A stretch of 64,000 nt of DNA from Alteromonas sp. a30 (lineage in GTDB: Bacteria; Pseudomonadota; Gammaproteobacteria; Enterobacterales; Alteromonadaceae). Shown here piece after piece: positions 1-7,453 of this stretch. Within the stretch, counting starts at the first letter, position 1. Every line of letters starts with the position of its first letter. A program made the translations under genes and the position numbers. Below the pieces are notes generated by a model. It had not been told where the DNA came from. It searched no databases and saw nothing but the letters and a program-made list of their open reading frames with translations. The stretch lies in NCBI RefSeq assembly GCF_026788005.1, contig NZ_JABEPE010000005.1, positions 1-64,000 on the forward strand, given 5' to 3'.

Positions 1-460
1 CGTCATCGTTGTAGATGATTTCGCCTAAGTCGTCGATGTCGGCTGATTCGGTTGTGTCGCCTTTTCTGCCAATGTCTCGGTGATAGCGTTTTATCATGTA
101 GTCTTTTAACTGCGTGAAGCTTTCGATGGGTTTGTAGTTGTAATCGGTGGATTTAAAGCTTCTATCTGCGGGGTAAATCTGTTGAATTTCATCCATGAGC
201 ACAAAGGCCCCGCACGGCATCCAGCAATAAAAGTAACGCCACAGGTTTAGCCCTGCTTCGGTTTGGCTGGATATGCGCCATACATCCGCAGACGCTGGAA
301 AGGTTTCATTTAGGGCTTTTTCAATTTCTGCTTTGGGGCGCATCCCTTCTACATTAGTCACCACCAAGCGCCCCGCCCTCAGTGCTGGCACTAAGTCATA
401 CCAGACCGCGCTGGAGGTTTTATAGGAGCCGGGAACGCCGTGATAACCTTTTGTCGCCAT
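1..460 (-). CDS. zot: Zot-like filamentous phage assembly ATPase (pI), partial
   Basis: N-terminal 153 codons; the rest lies left of the window. Translation shows a P-loop GVPGSYKTS at residues 8-16 and a hydrophobic Walker B FVLMDEIQ near residues 87-94. This arrangement is typical of Zot/gpI proteins, the inner-membrane ATPases that drive extrusion of filamentous phages. The start is the ATG at 460 preceded by an AGGAG-type site. It is the last gene of the structural block and follows the DUF2523-like gene, the usual inovirus order. The tyrosine in the P-loop where a glycine is commoner is a small deviation. A toxin role should not be inferred from the Zot name. Confidence 0.88.
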   Translation of the reverse strand, partial: MATKGYHGVPGSYKTSSAVWYDLVPALRAGRLVVTNVEGMRPKAEIEKALNETFPASADVWRISSQTEAGLNLWRYFYCWMPCGAFVLMDEIQQIYPADRSFKSTDYNYKPIESFTQLKDYMIKRYHRDIGRKGDTTESADIDDLGEIIYNDD

Positions 461-521
461 TGTTTTATTCTCCTGTTGTTTGTCTTTTTGCGCTTTTGTT
501 TGGGCTTACTTTTACATGGCC

Positions 522-1067
522 TTAAATCGCTTGGCGCACAAAGCGGGTTAAATAGGCGGTAAGTACCCATTCAAAGGCGGTCGGCAGTTTTAATGCATAA
601 ATCAGCGCTTGGGTGTCTTGGGGTAAGCTGGTTAATAGGGTGTTGATTAATAGCGTCCAGCCGAAATCATCGAGAATGACTTTGGCAACGCCCCAGCTAA
701 ATTGAATAGATGAAATCATTAAGGATATTTTGATAAAAGTGACCCAATACACGAGCCATGCATACATGCGCTCAAACATATTCGGTACGTCATTGGTGAC
801 AAGCTGGTATAGGTCTTCGCCCCACCCTGTTATCCATGAAAAGAAATCCCCCAATCCTGTTCCGGCATAAGCGGGGGTTGCCATAACAAGACTGAATGCC
901 GCGATGAAAAGCATGGTGGTTAAGGGCTGAGGTTTTGCTTTTAGATTTGGTTTTGCTTTTAGATTTGGTTTTGGTTTTGCTTTTGGTTTTGTTTTTGCTT
1001 TTAGTGTTGCGGTCACTAGCGACAGGCTGCTTGTGCGCCAATACTGAGCAATGCGTAAAGCTATCAT
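522..1067 (-). CDS. DUF2523-like inovirus minor coat protein (pVI-type)
   Basis: A 181-residue protein with a long, very basic Lys/Pro/Ala leader (about residues 22-50), a hydrophobic signal-like stretch ending in TPAYA near residue 68, and two or three membrane segments. The size of the mature part, its position just before Zot and the membrane pattern fit DUF2523 proteins, the pVI-like minor coat proteins of inoviruses. The start ATG overlaps the upstream stop codon (ATGA), which supports the long form by translational coupling. A second start at Met52 would give an ordinary signal peptide and omit the Lys-rich repeat. I infer virion location and did not find a catalytic motif. Confidence 0.72.
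   Translation of the reverse strand: MIALRIAQYWRTSSLSLVTATLKAKTKPKAKPKPNLKAKPNLKAKPQPLTTMLFIAAFSLVMATPAYAGTGLGDFFSWITGWGEDLYQLVTNDVPNMFERMYAWLVYWVTFIKISLMISSIQFSWGVAKVILDDFGWTLLINTLLTSLPQDTQALIYALKLPTAFEWVLTAYLTRFVRQAI
931..1006 (-). repeat. Degenerate 18-bp/6-bp tandem repeat in the DUF2523-like gene
   Basis: Two perfect copies of GGTTTTGCTTTTAGATTT (931-948, 949-966) are followed by degenerate GGTTTT/GCTTTT units to about 1006. They encode the Lys-Ala-Lys-Pro-rich leader on the minus strand. Units are multiples of three, so copy-number changes would alter length without breaking the frame. Confidence 0.85.
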
Positions 1068-2566
1068 GAGAGCACCACCTTAATAGCGGTAAGCCCCGCA
1101 ATTATCAAAACGATAATGCCCATTAAATCAAAGTATTCGCGGAATGATTCAAGAGAAAAGGTTTTAGCCGCCCAACCAAAATCCCAGCTATAAGATTCAA
1201 AGGTGGTGAAATTGACATCGAACTTAAAAAAGCGGCTCGCTTCGGCTTTTACACTGTCAACGAGGGTATGAAATTCGGTGGTTGCGCTGCTGATGTCGTT
1301 TTGAATTTGGTTTAAATCGTCTTCACTGAATAGGTCACACAGTGCATTACATGTTCTACCCGCTGCGCCTTCGGTAAAATCGGCTTTTAGTTCATCTTCG
1401 ATGTTATCTAATGTGTTGCCAAGCGTATTTCCAAGGTCATCAACACCGCTTTTAATTTGATTAAGCAGGTTATTGGTTTGGGTTAAATCAATGTTGATAG
1501 TTTGGTTGCTGCCTCCAGCGCTATTGCCATTGTCATAAACAGGGTCGTCGATGCCATCACCATCATTATCTAAATCCTGCTCATTGGGGATACCATCACC
1601 ATCAATATCGGGGTCGGCATAATCGCCGATACCGTCACCGTCTGTATCATCACTTAGGCACATAAACACAGGCTCGGAGCCATTAACCGCCACGGTGCCA
1701 CAGCCGGATTGACACCCTGAGGTATCGTTGCACACGTTATTGGGGTCTTCGGGACAGGCTAAAACGCCGTTGCCTATATCATGGCACTGGTTGTTATCTT
1801 CTTGTGGGTCTAGGCTGGAATCGTCGTAGGTATCGGGGTTGTCTTCGGTGTAACAACTTCGGTTTTCTTCAAAATTGGCGACATACACCCCTTCATTTAA
1901 ATCATAAGCGCATAAGCTGCCATCGTCTTTTGCATGACAGATTTTCGAGGCGGTGTTGTCAAGCTGCGGTAATACGAACGCGCCATCATTGACTGAATCG
2001 GGGCAGCTATCACGCGCCAGCACATCATCAAGATTAAAGCAGCCTAGCCCGTTTTCAATTTCTTTGCCGTAAGTGTAATCAATGAATTGTGGGTCTTCGG
2101 GTGGGCATTGTGGCACTTGGGTTACTTCGGTAATCACTAACGTGCCTCTGCCGCCTTGAACCTGCTCCCTTACCTCACCGTCAGACCAATAGGTTGTGAA
2201 AGTGTATTCAAGCCTGATGGTGTTTGGGTCATACCAAAAACAGGTAAAGTTACTGTATTGGCTTAGGTTATCTGCGCTTTGTTGCAGTATGTTAGTTTGC
2301 TCGGCACAAAAACGCTCCCCCGCTTCTTGTTTGCTTAGGTGTAAACCTGCGTAGTTGCTCGGTCTGATAACGGTTTCTAGCGGCACCGTGGCGGGATTTT
2401 GGCTAAATTCGCTATCAAATACCGCGCTTTGTGCATCCAAGGTGAGCAGTAAAATAAACCCAACTATTGCCGCCCACACCAAGCGCCAGCAAGCCCCGAC
2501 AAACCATGCGTTGTTATTGTCGCGCTCAGCTTTTATCGCATTGCTGTTTCTATACTCGACATTCAT
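1064..2566 (-). CDS. Inovirus adsorption protein (pIII/TspB-like) with calcium-binding repeats
   Basis: A 500-residue protein with an N-terminal signal or anchor helix (about residues 21-48), a Cys-rich ectodomain, Asp/Gly-rich repeats of the form DxDGDGIxD near residues 305-345, and a C-terminal membrane helix (about 480-500). The repeats match the thrombospondin type-3 calcium-binding consensus. A long secreted protein with a C-terminal anchor between the coat gene and Zot is the usual place of the adsorption protein that binds the host pilus or TolA. Its start overlaps the preceding 27-codon gene and its stop overlaps the next gene, both as ATGA. The receptor cannot be read from the sequence. 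Confidence 0.75.
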   Translation of the reverse strand: MNVEYRNSNAIKAERDNNNAWFVGACWRLVWAAIVGFILLLTLDAQSAVFDSEFSQNPATVPLETVIRPSNYAGLHLSKQEAGERFCAEQTNILQQSADNLSQYSNFTCFWYDPNTIRLEYTFTTYWSDGEVREQVQGGRGTLVITEVTQVPQCPPEDPQFIDYTYGKEIENGLGCFNLDDVLARDSCPDSVNDGAFVLPQLDNTASKICHAKDDGSLCAYDLNEGVYVANFEENRSCYTEDNPDTYDDSSLDPQEDNNQCHDIGNGVLACPEDPNNVCNDTSGCQSGCGTVAVNGSEPVFMCLSDDTDGDGIGDYADPDIDGDGIPNEQDLDNDGDGIDDPVYDNGNSAGGSNQTINIDLTQTNNLLNQIKSGVDDLGNTLGNTLDNIEDELKADFTEGAAGRTCNALCDLFSEDDLNQIQNDISSATTEFHTLVDSVKAEASRFFKFDVNFTTFESYSWDFGWAAKTFSLESFREYFDLMGIIVLIIAGLTAIKVVLS

Positions 2567-2646
2567 GCCTTACCCCCCGTTCCGGCATAAATGCCGCACA
2601 ACACCGCGCTATTGACTAAACATAAAAATAAGATGGTGGTAATCAT
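2563..2646 (-). CDS. 27-residue single-helix membrane peptide (pVII/pIX-like candidate)
   Basis: A tiny reading frame starting MITTILFLCLVN and ending GTGGKA, with one hydrophobic helix and a short basic end. Its ATG overlaps the stop of the upstream coat gene as ATGA and its TGA overlaps the ATG of the adsorption gene in the same way. Exact four-base overlaps on both sides are hard to explain unless the frame is translated. Ff phages encode similarly small tip proteins, pVII (33 aa) and pIX (32 aa). The function as a virion tip protein is inference from size, hydrophobicity and position. Confidence 0.7.
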   Translation of the reverse strand: MITTILFLCLVNSAVLCGIYAGTGGKA

Positions 2647-3530
2647 CGGCGTACCCTCTGCGCGAGTTGATACACCCCAAAACCAAGAGAGCCAGTTGCC
2701 ACAAAAGCACTAATGGCAAGGGGTAAATGCTTAAATGCGCCATCGGTTTTGTCGCTTTGTAATTGTTGCTCGATGTAGGATTGATTGGTGGCACCTGCTA
2801 CCGTGCAAAAGGAGGCAGTTTCATTAAGTTCGGGATAGGCATCAGGACAGGTAACACTTGGGGGAATGACATAAGTCACCACTTCAAAGGAAACCGTTTG
2901 TTCATCAAGGCCGACAAAACACGCATCGTTTAACAAGGTGCCTGTTTCACAATCAAACGCGCTGACCCCTTCGACATTCACGTTATAGTAAAACCATTGA
3001 GGCCGAACGGCGGTATCGGTTGAGTAACATTGAATGGTGGAGCTTGAAATGCCCAGTGTCACCGCTTCGGGGGCAAGGCTGTAAGCGCTATTTGATACCG
3101 TTCTTAGCTGAATATCACAATACTGGTAAACCGTTGCACTGTTATAGCTCATGCCCCGAAAGCGTGTTGGGTAGACATCATCAGCAAAACGCGTATGAAT
3201 AACGGGTGTTGCTGGCGTGTACAATGGACCGCCTACCAATTCACACGTGCCTATCCCTGACTCGCCGTTATAGGTGACGCGCCTCACGGAAAACAAAGGC
3301 TCTTGTGTTTGGTTTTGTATTTGGTTTTGTATTTGGTTTTGTATTTGGTTTTGAATTTGAGCAGCGCGCTGACAGTACAAATTCACATCTAAGCCAATAT
3401 CGCCACCTAACGAGGGCAGGATTTCAGAGACCACCACCGCATCAACCTGAACCGGCTCGACCTTATCGAAATAGTGCGGCAAGGCGTGAACGTTTGCCGC
3501 GAGCAGTAGAAAAACACTTAAATATTTCAT
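2643..3530 (-). CDS. Inovirus minor structural protein with Gln-Ile-Gln-Asn repeat
   Basis: A 295-residue protein with a signal peptide (MKYLSVFLLLAANVHA), a Cys-containing exported domain and a C-terminal membrane helix ending in basic residues (LAQRVRR). Near residues 58-74 a four-residue unit of the QIQN type is repeated four times. It lies directly after the major coat gene and its terminator and is coupled by ATGA overlap to the 27-residue peptide. I do not recognise a named family. Topology and position point to a minor virion or adsorption-complex protein of the filamentous phage. Confidence 0.65.
   Translation of the reverse strand: MKYLSVFLLLAANVHALPHYFDKVEPVQVDAVVVSEILPSLGGDIGLDVNLYCQRAAQIQNQIQNQIQNQIQNQTQEPLFSVRRVTYNGESGIGTCELVGGPLYTPATPVIHTRFADDVYPTRFRGMSYNSATVYQYCDIQLRTVSNSAYSLAPEAVTLGISSSTIQCYSTDTAVRPQWFYYNVNVEGVSAFDCETGTLLNDACFVGLDEQTVSFEVVTYVIPPSVTCPDAYPELNETASFCTVAGATNQSYIEQQLQSDKTDGAFKHLPLAISAFVATGSLGFGVYQLAQRVRR
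3311..3358 (-). repeat. 12-bp tandem repeat inside a coat-protein gene
   Basis: Four units of GGTTTTGTATTT (3311-3322, 3323-3334, 3335-3346) with the last unit GGTTTTGAATTT (3347-3358). On the minus strand they encode QIQN units. The 12-bp period keeps the frame whatever the copy number. Confidence 0.9.
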
Positions 3531-3560
3531 ATCCTCTTACTCGGCTTATTCGTTAAAAAC

Positions 3561-3585
3561 AAAAAAGGGGAGCCATGCGCCCCCC
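3561..3585 (-). terminator. Rho-independent terminator after the major coat gene
   Basis: On the minus strand a seven-pair stem (GGGGGGC with GCTCCCC, one G-T pair) and a short loop are followed by TTTTTT. It lies between the major coat gene and the minor coat genes, the place occupied by the central terminator after gene VIII in Ff phages. Confidence 0.75.
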
Positions 3586-3613
3586 TCTAACCTATGCACA
3601 CGGGTTTACGTTC

Positions 3614-3874
3614 TTAGCGTTTAAGCCACGTCACCAACCAACCGACACCAAAGCCAAGTAAGGCAATGGTGACATAAGCGGCAATACCTGCGCTGTTGTT
3701 GGCGGTAGCATCGGTTTCAGCGGTGGTAATAAGTGAAGTGTAATCCGCTGCGTTTACGCCTGTTGCCACAAACCCGCCTGTTAGCGCAAGCCCCACACGA
3801 AAGGCTTTATCGCCGATGGCATCGGCTGTTTTGTGGTAGTTGTGTTTTGCTCTGTTCATTAGATTGTTAATCAT
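3614..3874 (-). CDS. Inovirus major coat protein precursor (pVIII-like)
   Basis: An 86-residue precursor: a long leader with basic n-region (residues 1-27), a hydrophobic h-region and a cleavage site VNA before ADYTSLITT at residue 43. The predicted mature protein has about 44 residues: an amphipathic acidic N-terminus, one membrane helix (AAYVTIALLGFGVGWLV) and a basic C-terminus TWLKR. This three-part layout is diagnostic for filamentous phage major coat proteins, where the basic end faces the DNA. It is followed by a terminator, which would give abundant short coat mRNA. Confidence 0.88.
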   Translation of the reverse strand: MINNLMNRAKHNYHKTADAIGDKAFRVGLALTGGFVATGVNAADYTSLITTAETDATANNSAGIAAYVTIALLGFGVGWLVTWLKR

Positions 3875-3905
3875 TGTTTTATCTCGCTTGATTAATAGTT
3901 AAGGT

Positions 3906-4196
3906 TTAATTTTTCATCCATGAGGCTAATCGCGCCGCACCAAACGCCGCGATAAAACTTGCCAGTATCCATGCTTGCAAGTAAGAAAAGGCTTCGGGGT
4001 CAAAATCAAAATACGCGCTTGCCAGTTGTTGCAACTCCTCAACCACTTGTGTTCCGCTCACAAAGCGCTGGGCTTCGGTCTTGGTAACAAGCACATAAGG
4101 ACAGGTATCACTTTGACTCTCTAGGCTCAGGCTTTCAGGGTCAAAACGGCCTTGAGTCAGCGTTCCATCCGGTTGAACAACAATGCAAATCGCCAT
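3906..4196 (-). CDS. Small inovirus membrane protein, unknown
   Basis: A 96-residue protein with a soluble N-terminal two thirds and one C-terminal membrane helix (about residues 71-91) ending in SWMKN. It sits immediately upstream of the major coat gene, and inoviruses of marine bacteria commonly have a small anchored protein here. No motif was recognised. A role in coat assembly or as a minor coat protein is possible but unproven. Confidence 0.6.
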   Translation of the reverse strand: MAICIVVQPDGTLTQGRFDPESLSLESQSDTCPYVLVTKTEAQRFVSGTQVVEELQQLASAYFDFDPEAFSYLQAWILASFIAAFGAARLASWMKN

Positions 4197-4231
4197 GATT
4201 TTTTCCGTTTAAAGGTGCTGTTAGTGGCCTT

Positions 4232-4396
4232 TTAGGCGTCTAACGCATTGAGTTTTTCAAGGGCCAGCTCTAAATCGGCAATGGCATCGGTACACATATC
4301 GAATAGGTCATCTGGCACAAGTTGCGGGTCGCCTGATTGCTCAAGCTTCACGGCAATATCTAAAATACGTTGCCTAACGGCATGACATTCATTCAT
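4232..4396 (-). CDS. 54-residue hypothetical protein of the inovirus replication block
   Basis: A small acidic, helical reading frame beginning MNECHAVRQRILDIAVKLEQ and ending in a Leu-rich helix. It fills the gap between the ssDNA-binding gene and the 96-residue gene and runs the same way. No membrane segment or known motif is visible. Its fit to the gap and coding-like composition support it as real. Function unknown. Confidence 0.55.
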   Translation of the reverse strand: MNECHAVRQRILDIAVKLEQSGDPQLVPDDLFDMCTDAIADLELALEKLNALDA

Positions 4397-4429
4397 GGGC
4401 TTTACTCCGGTTGACTATTTAGCTTTGCG

Positions 4430-4855
4430 TTAGGCTGTGGCTCGGTTATCTGCTGGCTCTTTTTGTTGTTGCGTTTTATCCGCTTGCGCTTTGGCTTTAC
4501 TCTGCGCAGCAGATTGACTCAACGCTTCGCGCTGCTGCTGGCTTTGGGCGTTGCGGTTTTCAAGGGCTTTTTGGGCTTGTTCGGGTAAATCGCTTAAGCC
4601 CATGCGAGTGATTTCAACCATCTTGCCGTTATCATCGGGGAACTTGAATTCCTCTAGCTTGATACAAAAATCCATTTCTTTACCTGTGAAGTCTTTTAAT
4701 ACGTCATAAAACCCGTTTTCCACTTGGGTGTTATTGACGGTGACAGGCACTAACTGCGCGGGGTCTTTGAACAGTATTTGCGCCACTGCGGATTGCTTTT
4801 TGGTTTTGTCATTCACGCGATGCGTGATTTCAACTAAAAGGCCATTAGCTTTCAT
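4430..4855 (-). CDS. Filamentous phage ssDNA-binding protein (gpV-like)
   Basis: A 141-residue protein. The first ~95 residues have the beta-rich composition expected of an OB-fold DNA-binding protein; the tail from about residue 100 is a flexible Gln/Ala/Lys-rich segment. It is directly downstream of the replication endonuclease, where inoviruses encode the protein that coats progeny single strands and switches replication from double- to single-stranded DNA. The assignment rests on position, size and composition more than on a clear motif. Confidence 0.65.
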   Translation of the reverse strand: MKANGLLVEITHRVNDKTKKQSAVAQILFKDPAQLVPVTVNNTQVENGFYDVLKDFTGKEMDFCIKLEEFKFPDDNGKMVEITRMGLSDLPEQAQKALENRNAQSQQQREALSQSAAQSKAKAQADKTQQQKEPADNRATA

Positions 4856-4911
4856 GATTATTTCCTCTTTTTCATAAAAAATATTGTTATTGACACAAGT
4901 CCGAGAGGACC

Positions 4912-6948
4912 TTAATCAAACGCGTCTGCTGCGTCCCCATAGGGGCCGCACAGCGCGCTTGCTTGGTCCAAGTAGTCCTCAACATCGAGCACAATGAAAC
5001 CATCAATGCGACTTTGCGCCTCGTCGACCATGTCCATGATTTGCTCATAGCGCGCTTGTGCAAGCTGCTGGAAGAACTCGGCTTTTTCCCACACATCCAT
5101 CATACAAAGGGTGTGCTTCATAATGGCGGTCTCAGATTGCTGGTACTCGGCTTTGGTGACAATGCGGTAATGGGCTTGGCGTGTGACTAAATGCACCGCG
5201 CGCCAATCACATTTAATGGTGATACCTTTGACTTTGGCGGCGGGTGGCTCGCCGTAGCGGTTAAGCTCGCGCAAGCCGTGTTTTAATCTTTGCGCTTCTT
5301 CATCGTGAACGGCATCGGTCATGCTTTGCATGGCTTCGGCGGTGCTGTAGAGGATTTTTAACGGCGCATCGGTGCGCTTGGCATAAATACCGCCCATCGC
5401 TATACAATAAGCGGCCCAATCGCCCCTATCCGCTGCCTGATACAACAGGGTCAAGGTGAAGCGCTCAAGCTCCGAGAGGTTCAACCTTCTTGCTTGCATT
5501 TCGACTTGTTTAAGTCCTTCGTCTTGTTTACCCATGCGTCTTAACTCCTGCCATGTGGTTGAAGTGGCGGCGGGGATACCAAAAAAACCGAACTGCTGAA
5601 TGCCAGCAGCACTTAGCCCCATTTTCATTTTTTGTGTGGCGATATGATTTTCATCAGCGCTGGTGACGCCGTTTTTGATGTCTTGAACGTTGTCGAGGTG
5701 GGATGAATCAAGGCCCTTTGCTACGTACTTGATAACGTAGCTCACAGGGTCGCCCTTTAAGCGGTTGATATTGACCCACTCAAAACGCACTTTTTTATCC
5801 TTGAGTTGGTCGCCGCCATCTTTTAAGGCATGGTGAGACATGATGTGTTCAATCTCTGACATTTGCGCTTGTGGTGCGAACAAGAGGATGTGCCAATGGG
5901 GGCAGCCATCATGATGAAGCTCGGTGACTTTACAACCAAACGGGGTCAGCTTCTGGCGCTGCCAATGTGAGCGGATGGCCTGAAATACGCTTTTAAACCA
6001 TTGGTTCGCAAGACGCGCATTACAGCCTTGCACATACTTGGGGTTAGGCTGCCCGCTTTTTAAGGTACTGTGAAAACGTGTCGGCGCAGTGATGGTGATA
6101 AAGGCCGCTTCCATGCCTTCATTTTGGGCAAGCTCTTTTAAGCCTTTGATACGCACCGCCATAAATGCCGCGCGGTTGATGGGGTTAGATTGTGATGCGC
6201 TGGCGGCTTCTGCCACGTTCACCCACTTTTCCGAGCCGAAATCATCGGATACCGCATAGAGGTTTTCTAAAGTCTCTTGATTGGAATGGGCGCGGATGGA
6301 TTTTTTTCTGAAGGTAACATCGGAGAGATAACACATACGCGAGCCACCCACGTAATGCAGGTCTCGCTGTAAGGTTTCTAAGCGCTCATCTTGAAGGCGT
6401 CTTAGTTTAGCGCGCCACCAATATTCATCGGCTAATCGCGCTAATACGCCCTCTAGGGTTTCAACGCTATCAAGGGAAAAACCAAAAGGGCTAAGGCGTG
6501 ACAGTAAATAAACGGCGGCTCCCTGCGTTTCGCCCTTTTTGATGATGTACTGCGAGGCTTTTTTAGCGGCTTGATTGGCAAACTGAATGAGGCGGTATTC
6601 ATCCATTGTGCAATCAAAGGTGCCAAAGGCGGAATGAATCACCACCCTATCGAGGTAGTTACCGATTTCTTTTTTTAGTAAGTCTAAGGTGATTTTAGTG
6701 CCGACTTTTTGCACCATGTCTTTTACACGTTTATTTGCCCAACATTTGAAAGCAGGGATAAGCTCACCTTGCTCACCGATTTTATTTTCAAACCAAGTGC
6801 CGCACGTCAACATGCCAAGTTCGGCCCTTACTCCGGCGGTAGCTGCGTCATGGGCGGCGGCAAGTCCTCTGCTCGCGATAGCGGCGTGAACGTGTTGTTC
6901 ACTTCGTCTTTGTCGGTCTCGTTTAATTTGAGGCTTCGTGAATAGCAT
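4912..6948 (-). CDS. Rolling-circle replication endonuclease (Phage_GPA/HUH type)
   Basis: A 678-residue protein that would nick the phage origin and stay bound to the 5' end during rolling-circle replication. The metal-binding HUH motif is CPHWHILLFA near residue 347, and a paired-tyrosine motif YVIKYVAKGLD lies near residue 404. Both are characteristic of the gene A family (PF05840) used by P2-like and many filamentous phages. It has a long N-terminal region and a C-terminal extension. A Cys-rich small frame overlaps its start. It is the central gene of the inovirus early block. Confidence 0.88.
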   Translation of the reverse strand: MLFTKPQIKRDRQRRSEQHVHAAIASRGLAAAHDAATAGVRAELGMLTCGTWFENKIGEQGELIPAFKCWANKRVKDMVQKVGTKITLDLLKKEIGNYLDRVVIHSAFGTFDCTMDEYRLIQFANQAAKKASQYIIKKGETQGAAVYLLSRLSPFGFSLDSVETLEGVLARLADEYWWRAKLRRLQDERLETLQRDLHYVGGSRMCYLSDVTFRKKSIRAHSNQETLENLYAVSDDFGSEKWVNVAEAASASQSNPINRAAFMAVRIKGLKELAQNEGMEAAFITITAPTRFHSTLKSGQPNPKYVQGCNARLANQWFKSVFQAIRSHWQRQKLTPFGCKVTELHHDGCPHWHILLFAPQAQMSEIEHIMSHHALKDGGDQLKDKKVRFEWVNINRLKGDPVSYVIKYVAKGLDSSHLDNVQDIKNGVTSADENHIATQKMKMGLSAAGIQQFGFFGIPAATSTTWQELRRMGKQDEGLKQVEMQARRLNLSELERFTLTLLYQAADRGDWAAYCIAMGGIYAKRTDAPLKILYSTAEAMQSMTDAVHDEEAQRLKHGLRELNRYGEPPAAKVKGITIKCDWRAVHLVTRQAHYRIVTKAEYQQSETAIMKHTLCMMDVWEKAEFFQQLAQARYEQIMDMVDEAQSRIDGFIVLDVEDYLDQASALCGPYGDAADAFD

Positions 6949-7001
6949 GTGTCACAATCTCCAGTGCAAGGGCCGTTAAGGTGTAGGCAGGTGGGGTTCA
7001 T
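6828..7001 (-). CDS. Possible 57-residue Cys-rich protein overlapping the replication gene
   Basis: A frame starting MNPTCLHLNGPCTGDCDTCY, whose four cysteines (5, 12, 16, 19) resemble a small zinc-binding knuckle. It begins three bases after the stop of the upstream regulator and runs about 120 bases into the replication gene in another frame. An AAGG precedes the ATG by about eight bases. The Cys pattern and tight junction favour translation; the long overlap and the lack of a comparison argue for caution. Confidence 0.4.
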   Translation of the reverse strand: MNPTCLHLNGPCTGDCDTCYSRSLKLNETDKDEVNNTFTPLSRAEDLPPPMTQLPPE

Positions 7002-7004
7002 CTG

Positions 7005-7280
7005 TTAAGCCTTCTCGACTCCGGTAACGGTGTAACCGTTTTGCTCTAGCGCTTTAACAACAATGCTAACGACACTGATGTATTTCTTTGTGCCCTTTCC
7101 TTCTGCGAAAGAAACCACAGGAACCGTTCTATGTGCTACCTGCCCTGTTACCTTTCTTTCGTCTTGATTGGTGATCCTCGCCCATTCTTCGGGAGTTACT
7201 ACCGGTGGTATTTGTGAGAACAAACTCCAAATGTTAACAACACCATTTTCTTTCATGAGATTGCTTAAATTAGCCTGCAT
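7005..7280 (-). CDS. Putative phage regulator or excisionase (Cox-like)
   Basis: A 91-residue protein with a central segment PEEWARITNQDERKVTGQ that resembles a winged-helix recognition region, followed by a basic strand-rich part. It is the first gene of the early operon, divergent from the CI-like repressor across an operator region, the position of Cox/Apl-type control proteins. Such proteins repress the lysogenic promoter and help excision. The assignment is from context and weak motif similarity only. Confidence 0.45.
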   Translation of the reverse strand: MQANLSNLMKENGVVNIWSLFSQIPPVVTPEEWARITNQDERKVTGQVAHRTVPVVSFAEGKGTKKYISVVSIVVKALEQNGYTVTGVEKA

Positions 7281-7384
7281 GGTACTATCCCCAGTGTTCG
7301 CCTGTTAGTTGTGAACGTCAGCCAAAACTAAGGAGTAATCCGGCAAGATTTCAGTTCTTAGTTTTAGTTAAATCTACTGATGCA

Positions 7385-7424
7385 AATATTCGACAATTCG
7401 AACTTTATTAAAACTTCGAATATT
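7385..7424. promoter_or_regulatory. Divergent operator region of the inovirus immunity switch
   Basis: A nine-base inverted repeat, AATATTCGA (7385-7393) and TCGAATATT (7416-7424), encloses further TTCGAA half-sites. It lies between the divergent early regulator and the CI-like repressor, so it is a probable repressor binding site. Confidence 0.55.
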
Positions 7425-7453
7425 CAACAAATAACATTAATGCATATCTATAT

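Noticed and set aside
790-1101. Lys/Ser-rich frame overlapping the DUF2523-like gene
   Set aside because: It is the same tandem repeat read in another frame, with no signal peptide, ribosome site or operon fit.
2609-2794. 61-residue frame over the end of the coat gene
   Set aside because: It overlaps a well-supported gene in another frame; the 27-codon frame with ATGA overlaps explains the junction better.
931-3358. Possible CRISPR-like repeats
   Set aside because: Repeats are contiguous without spacers and lie inside coding genes.
3305-3556. Plus-strand frame with GFVFGF repeats
   Set aside because: Antisense reading of the QIQN repeat in the coat gene.
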